Assembly: GCA_021776735.1 (NCBI GenBank)
Contig: JAJFFH010000027.1
Span: 310,001-374,000 of the forward strand
Reading direction: 5' to 3'
From: Planctomycetota bacterium
Lineage (GTDB): Bacteria > Planctomycetota > PLA2
Length of the DNA: 64,000 nt
The first letter of the stretch is position 1. Every line of letters starts with the position of its first letter. Position numbers and translations under genes: made by a program. The notes below the pieces were generated by a model. The model searched no databases. It saw only the letters and a program-made list of their open reading frames with translations, and had not been told where the DNA came from. Below are positions 1 to 8,356 of the stretch, piece by piece.

Positions 1-1134
1 GCGTCGCGGCTGCCCGGCAACGTGACGACCATCAAGAGGATCCTCGAGCGCACGCGCGAGGAGTTCGCGGAGATGTTTCATCCGCGCACGGCCGTCAAGC
101 GCCGGCAGGAGTTGGATCGCTCGATTCGGCGGCGGCGCAAGCGCAACGTCGTCCTGCTCGAGGAGTTGGCCCTGCAGGTCAAGAAGGTCCGTCCGCTCAA
201 GGACGAGGTCGAAGACATCCTGGAAGAGATGGACGAGCGCGCGGGCCGCATTCGCGAACTCCAGGCCCGCAAGGGCCCGCGGGAGGACCTGCGCGCGCAC
301 GAGGACCGCTACAAGGAGCTCCAACTCCGGGCCTGCGAGACCCACGAGCGTTTCCAGCAACGCATCCAGATGCTGCGGGACCGCTTCGAGGAATACGAAG
401 AGGCCAAGCGCAAGCTGAGTTCGGGCAACCTGCGCCTCGTCGTTTCGATCGCGAAGAAGTATCGCAATCGCGGGCTCACATTCCTCGACCTCATCCAGGA
501 GGGCAACACCGGCCTGATGAAGGCCGTGGAGAAGTACGAGTACCGGCGCGGGTACAAGTTCTCCACCTATGCCACCTGGTGGATTCGGCAGGCCATCACG
601 CGTTCGATCGCGGACCAGGCGCGGACGATCCGCATCCCGGTCCACATGATCGAGACGATGAGCAAGCTACGCAACGTCACCAAGCGGCTCATCCAGAAGA
701 AGGGGCGTGAGCCGACCATCGAAGAGATCGCGGCGGCGACCGACATCTCGGTGGAGGAGACCAAGCGGGTGCTCAAGATCAGCAAGCACCCGATCTCGCT
801 CGATCGTCCGATCGGCGACAGCGACGACAGCTACTTCGGCGACTTCATCGAAGACGAACAGGCCGAGTCGCCCGTGACCGCCGCGTCGCACGAAATGCTC
901 AAGGACAAGATCGAGGGTGTTTTGCAGACCCTGACGTTCCGCGAGCGCGAGATCATCAAGCTGCGCTACGGCATCGGCGACGGCTACACCTACACGCTCG
1001 AGGAGGTCGGCCGGATCTTCAAGGTGACCCGCGAGCGCGTCCGGCAGATCGAGGCGAAGGCGGTCCGAAAGCTGCAGCACCCGGTGCGGGCCCGCAAGCT
1101 CGAAGGATTCTTGGAAGGCGCGGGAGACCGTTGA
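1..1134 (+). CDS. rpoD: RNA polymerase primary sigma factor RpoD (5' end outside window)
   Basis: Directs core RNA polymerase to housekeeping promoters. The frame is open from base 1 (reads [13 protein letters not shown]), so the gene starts upstream of the window; the GTG at 22 is probably not the start. About 377 residues are visible. A charged helical segment is followed by region 2 ([17 protein letters not shown], then [15 protein letters not shown], the -10 recognition and melting helices), region 3, and region 4.2 near the C-terminus ([20 protein letters not shown], the -35 helix-turn-helix). These are strongly conserved in group 1 sigma factors. The stop codon overlaps the start region of the next gene, so the two are probably co-transcribed. 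Assignment as the primary rather than an alternative group 2 sigma rests on the well-kept regions 2 to 4; region 1.1 cannot be seen. Confidence 0.93.
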   Translation, partial: ASRLPGNVTTIKRILERTREEFAEMFHPRTAVKRRQELDRSIRRRRKRNVVLLEELALQVKKVRPLKDEVEDILEEMDERAGRIRELQARKGPREDLRAHEDRYKELQLRACETHERFQQRIQMLRDRFEEYEEAKRKLSSGNLRLVVSIAKKYRNRGLTFLDLIQEGNTGLMKAVEKYEYRRGYKFSTYATWWIRQAITRSIADQARTIRIPVHMIETMSKLRNVTKRLIQKKGREPTIEEIAAATDISVEETKRVLKISKHPISLDRPIGDSDDSYFGDFIEDEQAESPVTAASHEMLKDKIEGVLQTLTFREREIIKLRYGIGDGYTYTLEEVGRIFKVTRERVRQIEAKAVRKLQHPVRARKLEGFLEGAGDR

Positions 1135-1136
1135 GC

Positions 1137-1898
1137 ATGGAAACCGGAGCAGGAACAGACATCATCGAGCAGCTTCTCCGGCTCCGCGAGATCGATCACA
1201 AGCGGGGCCGGCTCAAGAAGAAGCTGGATGCCGTCCCGAAGAAACTGCGCCGGTTCACCGACGCCCTGGACGCGTTTGATTGCGCCGTGGAAGAACAAGA
1301 GCAGGTCAAGCTGGCCGCGCAGGCCGAAGCGCGCCGTGCCGAGCTCGAGGTCGCGACCCACGAGGAGCAGCGCGACAAGATCAAGCTCCAGATGAACGCG
1401 CCCAAGCTGTCCAACCGGGACTACGAGGTTCTCCAGACCGGGCTTTCGAGCGTTCTCGCGGACATCAACTCCCTTACGACGGCGGCCGTCAAGTCGATGG
1501 GGCGAGCGGAAGAGGCCGAAAAAAAGGCCAAGGAAGTCCGCGACGAGGCCGACGCGCTCCGCAAGGAGTACGAAGAGGAGCTTGCGCGGCTCAACGGTTC
1601 GCTCTCCGGCGTGCGCGACCAGCTTGGCGAACTCAACGCCCAGCGCGACATTTTCATGAAGGAGGACCAGGTCATCACGATCGAGGCCCTCGACATCTAC
1701 GAGAGAATCCGCGCCAAACTCGGAGACGCCTTGGCCGCCGTCGATGGCACGATCGACCGCGCCGGCAACCGAATCGGCAACGACCTGCACTGCTCGGCGT
1801 GCTACATCACGATCACCCCGAATGACGCGGTCCAGGTCATCGAGGGCCAAAGGCTCATCCAGTGCAAGTCGTGCGTGCGCATCCTGTACGTTCCGTAA
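1137..1898 (+). CDS. C4-type zinc-ribbon coiled-coil protein
   Basis: Protein of 253 residues. About residues 5-195 are charged, heptad-like and rich in Lys, Glu and Ala, predicting a long antiparallel coiled coil. The C-terminus has two CxxC pairs (C219/C222 in CSAC and C243/C246 in CKSC) that form a zinc ribbon. This is the architecture of the bacterial DUF164/zf-RING_7 family, proposed to bind nucleic acid or act in RNA or protein quality control; the exact role is not known. ATG 1137 is chosen over TTG 1131, which lies inside the rpoD stop overlap. Tight linkage to rpoD suggests one operon. A copy of the dispersed 13-base element follows 23 bases after the stop. Confidence 0.8.
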   Translation: METGAGTDIIEQLLRLREIDHKRGRLKKKLDAVPKKLRRFTDALDAFDCAVEEQEQVKLAAQAEARRAELEVATHEEQRDKIKLQMNAPKLSNRDYEVLQTGLSSVLADINSLTTAAVKSMGRAEEAEKKAKEVRDEADALRKEYEEELARLNGSLSGVRDQLGELNAQRDIFMKEDQVITIEALDIYERIRAKLGDALAAVDGTIDRAGNRIGNDLHCSACYITITPNDAVQVIEGQRLIQCKSCVRILYVP

Positions 1899-1921
1899 CG
1901 GATAAGCGGCAGCAGTAGCGT

Positions 1922-1934
1922 ACGGACGGCGATG
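1922..1934 (+). repeat. dispersed element ACGGACGGCGATG, copy 1
   Basis: Exact 13-mer, preceded by AGC at -5 to -3 (AGCGT). It lies between the convergent ends of the zinc-ribbon and terpenoid-cyclase-like genes. The 26 bases 1909-1934 match 30326-30351 with a single mismatch. A GATG...CATC pairing can follow it. Confidence 0.85.
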
Positions 1935-1980
1935 TAGGTCCGGCACGTGTTTCCCCGCTAACCGGCATCGCGCGCGTCAC

Positions 1981-3477
1981 CTACCGCACCGCGAATCGAC
2001 TGGCGGTCTTGTCCCAAGCCAGGCGCGCGTGGTTTTGGCGCCAGTAGTCGTCGATCGGCTTCAGCATGAGCGAGCGGTCTTTTTCGGGCCAGTTCGGTTC
2101 GAAGAAAAAGCGCTTCTTTATCAGGCGCTGGAGCAGTTCGATCGCGGCGGCGCGGTGGGCGAGGTCGGGGTGATGCAGCTTTCGGATTAAGAACCCGACG
2201 ACCGCCGGGCCGGCGCGTCCGAAGCGGGGCACGAGTTCGATTTGTGTTTGCGGCTTGACGAGCCGGTAGTACTCGAAGGAACGCTCGAGGTTGCCGGCCT
2301 TGGCCGGGTCGGGGAACTGGTCGCTCTTGGTCACTGCGGCCTGCGCGCGGCGGCGGTCCGGGTCGCCGCCTGGGGTGATCGATCGGCGTGTTGCGCGCGA
2401 CAAGAACAAGAGCGCGAGCGCGGTGTCGTAGGCGCCGGCGCCGTCACCGTGTCCGGCCTTGCCGCCCCAGTGTCCGTCCGCGCTCTGGCTATGGATCAGC
2501 GTTCGCGCTCCGTCGATGTACCAGTCGGAGAGCGGCACGTCGAGCACGGTGCCGACGCGTTCGAGGGAGTACGCAAAGTAGTAGTTGTTGAAGTTGCGCG
2601 GGAGCGACAGGAATCGCTGCAGACCCTTTTTCGATATCTTCTTGGCGCGGGCAGAGGGCAGGTGCCGATGCCCTCCGGCGAGTGCAGCGAAGGCGTACAC
2701 ATAGGACACGAGTCCGGCCGCGGTCATGCTTGGGCTGGCGTGCATGCGCATGGTCGGACGGTAGGACCATCCGCCGTCTTTGTGCTGCGTCGTCTTGTAA
2801 GCGTCACGGATGCGTTTCCAGGTCTTGTTGGCGATCGGGGCGCCGGCCAGTGCTTCCGCGGCCCAGAGCGCCAGCACCGCGAACTGGCTGTTCGAGTTGT
2901 CACCGGGGCCGGCGCTTCGACCGCGCCCCCGCCCCCCCCTTTTGCCACCGCCGCCGCGTCCGCCCTTTCGTGCCGGACCGGTCGCTCCGGACGCCAAGTT
3001 GTAGGTCCAGTGGTCCGAGCCGAGTTGCCCGGCCGCGATCAGGCCCGCAAGTTCCGCGATGCGTTTCTTGTGCTTGTCGGCGTCGATGCGGGTCAGCGCG
3101 AGGACGAGCAGCGATGCGGAATAGGTAGCCCAGGATGCGCTGCGCCGAAACGGCAACGGGTTTTTCTTGATCCAGGAGAGTCCGCGGCGGATCGACGGAT
3201 CCGGTGCGGGCACCTGGGACGCGGCGAGGGCGTAGAGGCAGAGCGCGGTCAGGCCGCCGGTGCCGGCCACCATTTCGAGACCGCGGGCGCGCTGGTAGGG
3301 CCAGCGCCCGTCTTTTTGCTGGATCTTTTGGAGGTAGGCCACGCCCCGGTCGATCGCGGCATCGATTTGTCGCTGCAGCGCGGGCTCCACGCGGCGCATG
3401 GGCCGGTCGTCCCGGGCAGCAGCGGGGGCTGCCGGGAGCGCGATCAGGACCGAAAAAACAGCGACAAGCCGACGCAC
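1981..3477 (-). CDS. secreted prenyltransferase/squalene-oxidase-repeat protein
   Basis: 498-residue protein with a signal peptide (MRRLVAVFSVLIALPAAPAAA, start GTG). It has repeated alpha-alpha units with the terpenoid-cyclase signature of an aromatic/Gly turn (QKDGRWPYQ near residue 55, KDGGWSYRP mid-protein, DGHWGG later). These are the repeat motifs of the prenyltransferase/squalene-oxidase family, but no DxDD-type cyclase acid motif was noticed, so enzymatic cyclisation is not claimed. Such secreted proteins are common in Planctomycetota with unknown function. A Gly/Arg/Lys-rich insertion (about residues 180-195) is encoded by a G8-C-G5 tract. GGGGA upstream of GTG could be a ribosome site; a TAATAAT-like -10 also lies about 10 bases from the start. 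Convergent to the gene on its left. Confidence 0.75.
   Translation of the reverse strand: MRRLVAVFSVLIALPAAPAAARDDRPMRRVEPALQRQIDAAIDRGVAYLQKIQQKDGRWPYQRARGLEMVAGTGGLTALCLYALAASQVPAPDPSIRRGLSWIKKNPLPFRRSASWATYSASLLVLALTRIDADKHKKRIAELAGLIAAGQLGSDHWTYNLASGATGPARKGGRGGGGKRGGRGRGRSAGPGDNSNSQFAVLALWAAEALAGAPIANKTWKRIRDAYKTTQHKDGGWSYRPTMRMHASPSMTAAGLVSYVYAFAALAGGHRHLPSARAKKISKKGLQRFLSLPRNFNNYYFAYSLERVGTVLDVPLSDWYIDGARTLIHSQSADGHWGGKAGHGDGAGAYDTALALLFLSRATRRSITPGGDPDRRRAQAAVTKSDQFPDPAKAGNLERSFEYYRLVKPQTQIELVPRFGRAGPAVVGFLIRKLHHPDLAHRAAAIELLQRLIKKRFFFEPNWPEKDRSLMLKPIDDYWRQNHARLAWDKTASRFAVR
2926..2939 (-). repeat. G8-C-G5 tract
   Basis: C5-G-C8 on the + strand, that is G8-C-G5 in the coding direction of the surrounding gene, where it encodes a Gly/Arg stretch. 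One of eight similar tracts in the window. Confidence 0.6.
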
Positions 3478-3552
3478 CGGTTCCCCATTATTAACGTTTC
3501 TGAACCTTTTTGCGCACGGTCTGTTTCAATACCCGGCTCTTTGAAAATTCGA

Positions 3553-3903
3553 CTCGGGGCGGGTAGGCAGTCGCGGACCATTGCATGGTCCGAGGAAAGT
3601 CCGGGCACCGCAGGGCACGGTGGTGGCTAACGGCCACCGTCCGCAAGGATAGGGAAAGTGCCACAGAGAACAGACCGCCGATGGCTTCGGCACAGGCAAG
3701 GGTGAAACGGAGGTGTAAGAGACCCCCGCGGGCGACGGCGACGTCCCCGGCACGGCAAACCCCACCGGATGAAAGGCCTAACAAGGAGGGAGAGACGGCC
3801 CGTCTCGTTCGCACCTCCGGGCTGGCCGTTCGAGGCGGCGGGCAACCGCCGTCCCAGACAAATGACTGCTCACGACAGAACCCGGCTTACCGCCCGCCCC
3901 GGG
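3553..3903 (+). ncRNA. rnpB: RNase P RNA (bacterial type A)
   Basis: Catalytic RNA of RNase P, which trims the 5' leader of pre-tRNAs. The conserved core is clear: GAGGAAAGTCCGGGC near 3591, ACAGA before the P-loop region, CAAGGGTGAAA near 3698, and ACAAATGACTG then ACAGAACCCGGCTTAC near the 3' end. Helix P1 is a perfect 9-bp pairing of CGGGGCGGG (3555-3563) with CCCGCCCCG (3893-3901). The following GGGTTTTCTC may help termination. Length about 350 nt is normal for type A. It stands between two genes on the opposite strand and is transcribed alone. Ends are set from P1 and are accurate to a few bases. Confidence 0.95.
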
Positions 3904-3947
3904 TTTTCTCAGGCCGCTGGATTCGGAGGACTCCTCCGAGGAAGCAA

Positions 3948-3960
3948 ACGGACGGCGATG
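3948..3960 (+). repeat. dispersed element ACGGACGGCGATG, copy 2
   Basis: Exact 13-mer preceded by AGCAA. It lies between the 3' end of rnpB and the 3' end of the HEAT-like gene on the other strand. Confidence 0.85.
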
Positions 3961-3974
3961 TCTGCTCGCTCTTG

Positions 3975-4679
3975 CTAGTTTTCCAGGTCGCTCCAGCGCT
4001 TGTGCTTGTTCTTGTTCCAGTATCGCCGCCAACTCGGCGGGTCTTCCTGGGTCACGTTCGACAGGAGTTGGAGGCTCTTTTCCATCGCCTTTTCGACGAT
4101 TTCCCATTTCTGCTCGGCGCGGCGTTTTTCCTTTTTGAGTTCCGGGTTCACCGAGTTTTTCGCGTTCCAGGTGCCGACGTAGATGCCGAGGATGGTCTTG
4201 AAGAACTCTTTGCGCAGCGCCTCTTTCGCGTGCCGGTAGGCGCCAGTGGTTTCGGCGGCAGCCGCGATCACCTTGTCCGAACGGTCGCGCAGCAGTTTCC
4301 GGATGGCCTTGACCGCCTTGGGGTCGGGGTCGGCGGAACCCTCGAAGGCCCGGCAGACGCCGATGCGGACCGCTTCCATCTTCTTGAGCCGGGAGTGGTC
4401 GAGCATCCGCAGCAGGTCGCGGGTGACCTTGCGGCTGCCGATGCCCTTGAGGGCCAAAAAGCATGCGTCGAGCACCTCCGGCGGCTTTTTCACATGGAGG
4501 TTACGGGTCAGCTTGGCCAGGGCCCTGGCTTCTGCATGGTTGTCCTTGAGCGTGCCGATCTCCTTGAGAAGCGCGAGCGCCTCCTTGGTCCGGCCGGCCT
4601 TGAGGTGCGTCTTGAGTTCGGGCACCTTCTTGGCACCGCCAGCGGGCGCGAGGAGGAGCATGACCAGAATGATCTGCAT
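3975..4679 (-). CDS. secreted HEAT-like alpha-helical protein
   Basis: 234-residue protein with a short signal peptide (MQIILVMLLLAPAGGA). The body is alpha-helical with HEAT-like pairs (for example about residues 65-150, DACFLALKGIGSRKVTRDLL and the ADPDPKAVKAIRKLLRDRSD stretch), then a highly charged, Trp-containing C-terminus (WRRYWNKNKHKRWSDLEN). No catalytic motif was found; a scaffold or binding role in the periplasm is inference. AGAGG lies a few bases before the ATG. It is transcribed alone, convergent with rnpB. It resembles the other secreted HEAT proteins in this window in style but is shorter. Confidence 0.65.
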   Translation of the reverse strand: MQIILVMLLLAPAGGAKKVPELKTHLKAGRTKEALALLKEIGTLKDNHAEARALAKLTRNLHVKKPPEVLDACFLALKGIGSRKVTRDLLRMLDHSRLKKMEAVRIGVCRAFEGSADPDPKAVKAIRKLLRDRSDKVIAAAAETTGAYRHAKEALRKEFFKTILGIYVGTWNAKNSVNPELKKEKRRAEQKWEIVEKAMEKSLQLLSNVTQEDPPSWRRYWNKNKHKRWSDLEN

Positions 4680-4722
4680 GACCTCTATTAAAACGCGGAT
4701 CGGACGGTTGTGTCGCGCTTCC

Positions 4723-4754
4723 TTGACAGACTTTGTGCCACCCGTACCTTAATT
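4723..4754 (+). promoter_or_regulatory. tRNA operon promoter
   Basis: Perfect -35 box TTGACA at 4723-4728. Candidate -10 boxes are TACCTT at 4745 (16-bp spacing) or TTAATT at 4749 (20-bp spacing). It sits about 25-50 bases ahead of tRNA-Gln. Confidence 0.6.
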
Positions 4755-4777
4755 ATGCGGGTTAGTCCGTTCCTGCT

Positions 4778-4853
4778 TGAGGAGTAGTTCAATTGGTAGA
4801 ACGCCTGATTCTGGTTCAGGAAGTTGCAGGTTCAAGTCCTGCCTCCTCAGCCA
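4778..4853 (+). tRNA. tRNA-Gln (anticodon CUG)
   Basis: 76-nt cloverleaf with acceptor stem TGAGGAG / CTCCTCA, D stem GTTC/GAAC, anticodon stem CCTGA/TCAGG with loop TTCTGGT (anticodon CTG, reads CAG), T stem GCAGG/CCTGC with loop TTCAAGT, discriminator G and an encoded CCA. Confidence 0.95.
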
Positions 4854-4896
4854 TTCACCAGAACCGAGGGTAGAATGCCCGCGCCCGTACTTCGAC

Positions 4897-4972
4897 GGCC
4901 CTATCGTCTAGCGGTCCAGGACACAGCCCTCTCACGGCTGGGACCGGGGTTCGAGTCCCCGTAGGGTCACCA
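4897..4972 (+). tRNA. tRNA-Glu (anticodon CUC)
   Basis: 76-nt cloverleaf with acceptor GGCCCTA / TAGGGTC, anticodon stem CAGCC/GGCTG with loop CTCTCAC (anticodon CTC, reads GAG), T arm GGGGTTCGAGTCCCC and encoded ACCA end. Co-transcribed with tRNA-Gln, 43 bases apart. Confidence 0.95.
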
Positions 4973-5006
4973 AGGGCCCGGCAGCAGCCGGGCCCTTGCT
5001 TTTTTT
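4971..5006 (+). terminator. intrinsic terminator of the tRNA operon
   Basis: 12-bp perfect stem (CAAGGGCCCGGC, loop AGCA, GCCGGGCCCTTG, 4971-4998) followed by C and eight T. The stem begins within the CCA of tRNA-Glu, so processing must compete with hairpin formation. Confidence 0.93.
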
Positions 5007-5140
5007 TGTCCGGGCGGCGGCGGGATTCCGGCACCGAGCCCTGGACCCTTCTCGCGTTCCGCCGCCCCGACCCGATCCCACCCAGAACCCCTTGGGGGAG
5101 CGATCCCGTTACACTGCTCCTCGTGCAAGGATCTGCGCCC

Positions 5141-6517
5141 GTGCGAGCCTGTCTCTTTCTGATCGTGCTTGCCGGATCCGTCGCGGCGGGGCCCGAGACC
5201 GATCTGGAGAAGGCGCTGACTCGGGTGCGTGCGCTTGAGAGCGAGATCGTCGAGGTCATCAAGAAGGCGGCCCCAGCGGTCGGGGCGGTGGTGAACCACC
5301 GGACCCTTCTGGACCCTGCCACCGGCGTCGTGTCCATGCGTCCGCGGTCCCTGGGCAGCGGCGTGGTCATCACCCGGGACGGATTCCTGTTGACCAATGT
5401 CCACGTCATCGAGGGCGCCGGCTATCTCACCGTCACCCTCCCGGACGGCGTGACCTATCCCGCGGATCGGCACGCGGACACCAGCGGCGGGCGCGTGAAG
5501 GGAGACATCGCCGTCCTGAAGCTGCGGGGCCGTCGTCACTTTCCGTTCGCCGATTGGCGCGCGGGGGATCCGAAACGACTCAAACCGGGCGCGTTCGTTT
5601 TCGCGATGGGCAATCCGCACGGCCATGCGTTGGACGGAACGCCTGTCGTGACGATGGGCATCTTGTCGGCCAAGGGTCGTGCCGCGGCCGACAAGCGCTA
5701 CCTGTATGTCGGTGCCCTGCAGACCGACGCCGAAATCAACCCCGGCAACTCCGGCGGGCCGCTGTTCGATTCGAAGGGCCGGCTGATCGGGATCAACGGT
5801 CTGATGCAGTCGCGGGCCGGACGTTCGAATTCCGGTGTGGGCTACGCGATCCCGATCGAGCAGGTGCGGCTGTTTCTCCGCCGCATGATGCGCAATGAAG
5901 GGGAGATGGGCTACGGCTTTCACGGTCTGTCGGTGGACACGGCGCCCGGCGAGAAGGGCGCGCGCGTGGCTCGGGTCGAGGCGAACTCGCCGGCGCAGGA
6001 AGCGGGGCTGCGCCGCGGGGACGTGATCACTCGCGTGAACGGCAAGCGCATCTCGAATCGGGCCGACTATCTGAACCACGCGGCGCAACTGCCCGAGCGG
6101 ACCATCGTTCGTGTGCAGTACCTGCGACGGCGCAAGCGGCGCAACACGCACTACAAGCTCGTGTCGTACGACGCGTATCTCAAGAGCGTTGGGCGGCAGC
6201 GGCGCGACCCCAGCCGGCCCTATCCGTTGCACGAGCGCGGCTATCTCGGGGCGCATTGGGCGCTCAAGCGGGGCGCGATCGTCCTGACCCGCATTCTCTC
6301 TGGCACCGGGGCGGCCAAGGCGAAACTCGAGTCGGGCGACCTGGTCGTGTCCCTGGGTGGGCACGACATTGGCGCGGATCCGAAGGCGCTGGTGGACGCG
6401 CTCGCGCGGCTTCCGGCGGGCGCGGACATCGCCGTGGAAATCGAGCGGGACGGCGCGCGTCGCTCGGTGACCGTGTCCCTGTGCGATGCGCGCGACGCGG
6501 CGGAGTTGGACGAGTGA
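5141..6517 (+). CDS. HtrA/DegP-family periplasmic serine protease with two PDZ domains
   Basis: 458-residue trypsin-fold protease for envelope protein quality control. Signal peptide VRACLFLIVLAGSVAA at the start. The catalytic triad is intact: His in LLTNVHVIEG, Asp in KGDIAVLKL, Ser in INPGNSGGPLF. Two PDZ domains follow, the first around the NSPAQEAGLRRGDVITRVNG motif and the second around GAAKAKLESGDLVVSLGG, the order of DegP/DegQ. GTG 5141 is chosen because AAGGA lies 9 bases upstream; GTG 5123, 7 bases after a TACACT box, is an alternative leaderless start. The stop overlaps the start of the next gene (GTGA), so the active protease and its pseudo-protease partner are translationally coupled. 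Confidence 0.9.
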   Translation: MRACLFLIVLAGSVAAGPETDLEKALTRVRALESEIVEVIKKAAPAVGAVVNHRTLLDPATGVVSMRPRSLGSGVVITRDGFLLTNVHVIEGAGYLTVTLPDGVTYPADRHADTSGGRVKGDIAVLKLRGRRHFPFADWRAGDPKRLKPGAFVFAMGNPHGHALDGTPVVTMGILSAKGRAAADKRYLYVGALQTDAEINPGNSGGPLFDSKGRLIGINGLMQSRAGRSNSGVGYAIPIEQVRLFLRRMMRNEGEMGYGFHGLSVDTAPGEKGARVARVEANSPAQEAGLRRGDVITRVNGKRISNRADYLNHAAQLPERTIVRVQYLRRRKRRNTHYKLVSYDAYLKSVGRQRRDPSRPYPLHERGYLGAHWALKRGAIVLTRILSGTGAAKAKLESGDLVVSLGGHDIGADPKALVDALARLPAGADIAVEIERDGARRSVTVSLCDARDAAELDE

Positions 6518-8319
6518 GAGCCTCATGGGTTCTGAGGTGCGTAGGCGTGGTTCTGCTCGTGACCACGTCGGCCGTGCGGGCCGGCGAGATCGCCGCGGCG
6601 GAGCGCAGAATCGAGCGAGCGGCCGAGACGGCGCGCGCCTCGATCGTTACGGTCTTCACCGAGAAACGGAGCGGCTGGGATCTCACCGGCGTTGTCGTCG
6701 GAGCCCGCGACGTGGTTCTCACGCTGCGCAAGCCGCTGCTTGAGAAGGGCGGCGGGTTTCGGCGCGATCTGCGGATTCGGTTTCCCGGCGGGGGCAAGAC
6801 GGTGCCGGCTGAGGTGATGGTCGATGATGAAGAGATGAACATTGTCCTGCTGCGGGCTGTGGGGGGGCGGGGGCGCACCATCAAACCGAGGCCGACCAGA
6901 GATGTCTCCCTGGGCATGTGGGTGGTGCTCGTCGGCAACACGTTTTCGTCGGGTCGGGAGAGCGAGCCGGTTGTCAGTCTCGGCATTGTGTCCGGGATTC
7001 ACAAACGGCGCGACGGGACCATGACGTTTCATGCCAGCACGCTCGTCAATCCGGGATCGTTCGGGGCACCGGTCGTCGACCTCGACGGTGGACTGCTTGG
7101 GATTCTCGGGGCGGCCGTCACCGGCGCGGGCGGGCAGAGCGTCGTCATTCCGTACGAGACCGTCCGCAAGCGCTTCGCGAAGAGCCGCAAGGCCGCACGC
7201 ATTCTCGGCGCGAAGCCGTACCCGCGTCCCCGCGCCTCCAGTGTCGCGGACCTGTTCGGCAAGGTCATGGAGGCGGCCGCACGAACGGCTCGCGATGCCG
7301 TGGTCGGAGTCCGCTCCGGGAAGCCCCTCAGCGAGTCCGCTCCCAACGCAGGAAAGCCTTCCGAAAGACCGGCATCGGAAACGCCCCCGAAGAAAGAGAA
7401 GCCCAAAAACAAGTCGGAGCCGCCCGGCGGGCCGAGGCGACCCCGTCCGCCTGCGCCCGCGCGCGTCCCCGGTGCGCGTGAAGGCCACGATCGTTCGTCG
7501 GGCATAGCCGTCGCCGAGGACCTTGTCGTGTGCCCGTTGCGCGTGACGGGCTGGCCCGGACCGAGACGGCAGCTTACGATCGATTCTCCGGACGGGTCGA
7601 GCTCAACCGCGACCGTTCTGGGGACCGACGAGCGTCTTCGACTGGCCCTGCTCCGCGTGCGGGGAGGCGGACTCAAGTCGTGCCGTGCGGCGCCGGAGTC
7701 GGCGGCGGGACTTGCAGCCGGTCGTTTTGTGGCGGCGATCGGCTACCCGCACGGCAACCCCGGCAGTCAACATGCCCATGTGACGTTCGGCATCGTGTCG
7801 CGGGTCGAAGCGCTCGCGGGCATCCATCCCGCGTTGCACGCCATCCAGACCGACGCGGGCATCTCCGGCGGCAACCGCGGCGGCGCTCTTGTGGATCTTG
7901 AGGGCCGCGTGCTCGGCGTCATCTTGGACGTGAACGACACGAGCGGCCTCGGATACCAGAATCCGACCCGCCGAGGCGCCTATGGCCCGAACGCCGGGCT
8001 CGGGTTCGCGGTGCCGGTAGAGGTCATCATGGCGGTGCTGCCGCGCCTGAAAGCCGGGGCGACCCTGAAGCCCGGCCGGCTCGGTGTATCGCTGACCGCG
8101 GACCGCGATGGCGTCCACGTCCGCAGCGTCGCGAAGGAGTCCGGCGCGGCGGCGGCGGGTGTCATGGCCGGCGACCGGATCACGAAACTGAACGGCAAAT
8201 CGGTGCCGGACATGGCCGCGCTGCGACGCATCCTTGCTGAGAAGGCCGCGGGAGACGAGTTGCTGGTCACCATCCGCCGCAAGAACCGCGAGCTGTCGCT
8301 CAAGGTGACGCTACGCTGA
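6514..8319 (+). CDS. double trypsin-fold pseudoprotease with C-terminal PDZ
   Basis: 601-residue secreted protein (signal peptide VRASWVLRCVGVVLLVTTSAVRA). It contains two HtrA-like protease folds in tandem, separated by a Pro/Lys-rich linker (about residues 270-330), and one PDZ domain at the C-terminus (GVMAGDRITKLNG). Both folds lack the triad. In fold 1 the GNSGGP loop is GSFGAP and the His motif is LTLRKP. In fold 2 the loop is GNRGGAL and no His motif is present. Hydrolysis is therefore not expected; it may bind peptides, regulate the adjacent HtrA or act as a scaffold (inference). It overlaps the upstream HtrA gene by 4 bases. Fold 1 contains a G7-C-G5 tract encoding VGGRGR. Confidence 0.8.
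   Translation: MRASWVLRCVGVVLLVTTSAVRAGEIAAAERRIERAAETARASIVTVFTEKRSGWDLTGVVVGARDVVLTLRKPLLEKGGGFRRDLRIRFPGGGKTVPAEVMVDDEEMNIVLLRAVGGRGRTIKPRPTRDVSLGMWVVLVGNTFSSGRESEPVVSLGIVSGIHKRRDGTMTFHASTLVNPGSFGAPVVDLDGGLLGILGAAVTGAGGQSVVIPYETVRKRFAKSRKAARILGAKPYPRPRASSVADLFGKVMEAAARTARDAVVGVRSGKPLSESAPNAGKPSERPASETPPKKEKPKNKSEPPGGPRRPRPPAPARVPGAREGHDRSSGIAVAEDLVVCPLRVTGWPGPRRQLTIDSPDGSSSTATVLGTDERLRLALLRVRGGGLKSCRAAPESAAGLAAGRFVAAIGYPHGNPGSQHAHVTFGIVSRVEALAGIHPALHAIQTDAGISGGNRGGALVDLEGRVLGVILDVNDTSGLGYQNPTRRGAYGPNAGLGFAVPVEVIMAVLPRLKAGATLKPGRLGVSLTADRDGVHVRSVAKESGAAAAGVMAGDRITKLNGKSVPDMAALRRILAEKAAGDELLVTIRRKNRELSLKVTLR
6861..6873 (+). repeat. G7-C-G5 tract
   Basis: G7-C-G5 inside the pseudoprotease gene, in frame (VGGRGR). 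Same pattern as seven other tracts in the window. Confidence 0.6.
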
Positions 8320-8356
8320 AGAGACAGCGGCGGGAAAGCCGCCTCCCGGCGGGTTC

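Noticed and set aside
2242..3630. Long + strand open frame opposite the terpenoid-cyclase-like gene
   Set aside because: Its translation has no family likeness, while the - strand reading has a signal peptide and repeat motifs; the last part overlaps rnpB.
6256..6513. Upstream extension of the pseudoprotease gene
   Set aside because: It lies inside the HtrA coding sequence, reads as Arg-rich, and the GTG at 6514 opens a clear signal peptide.
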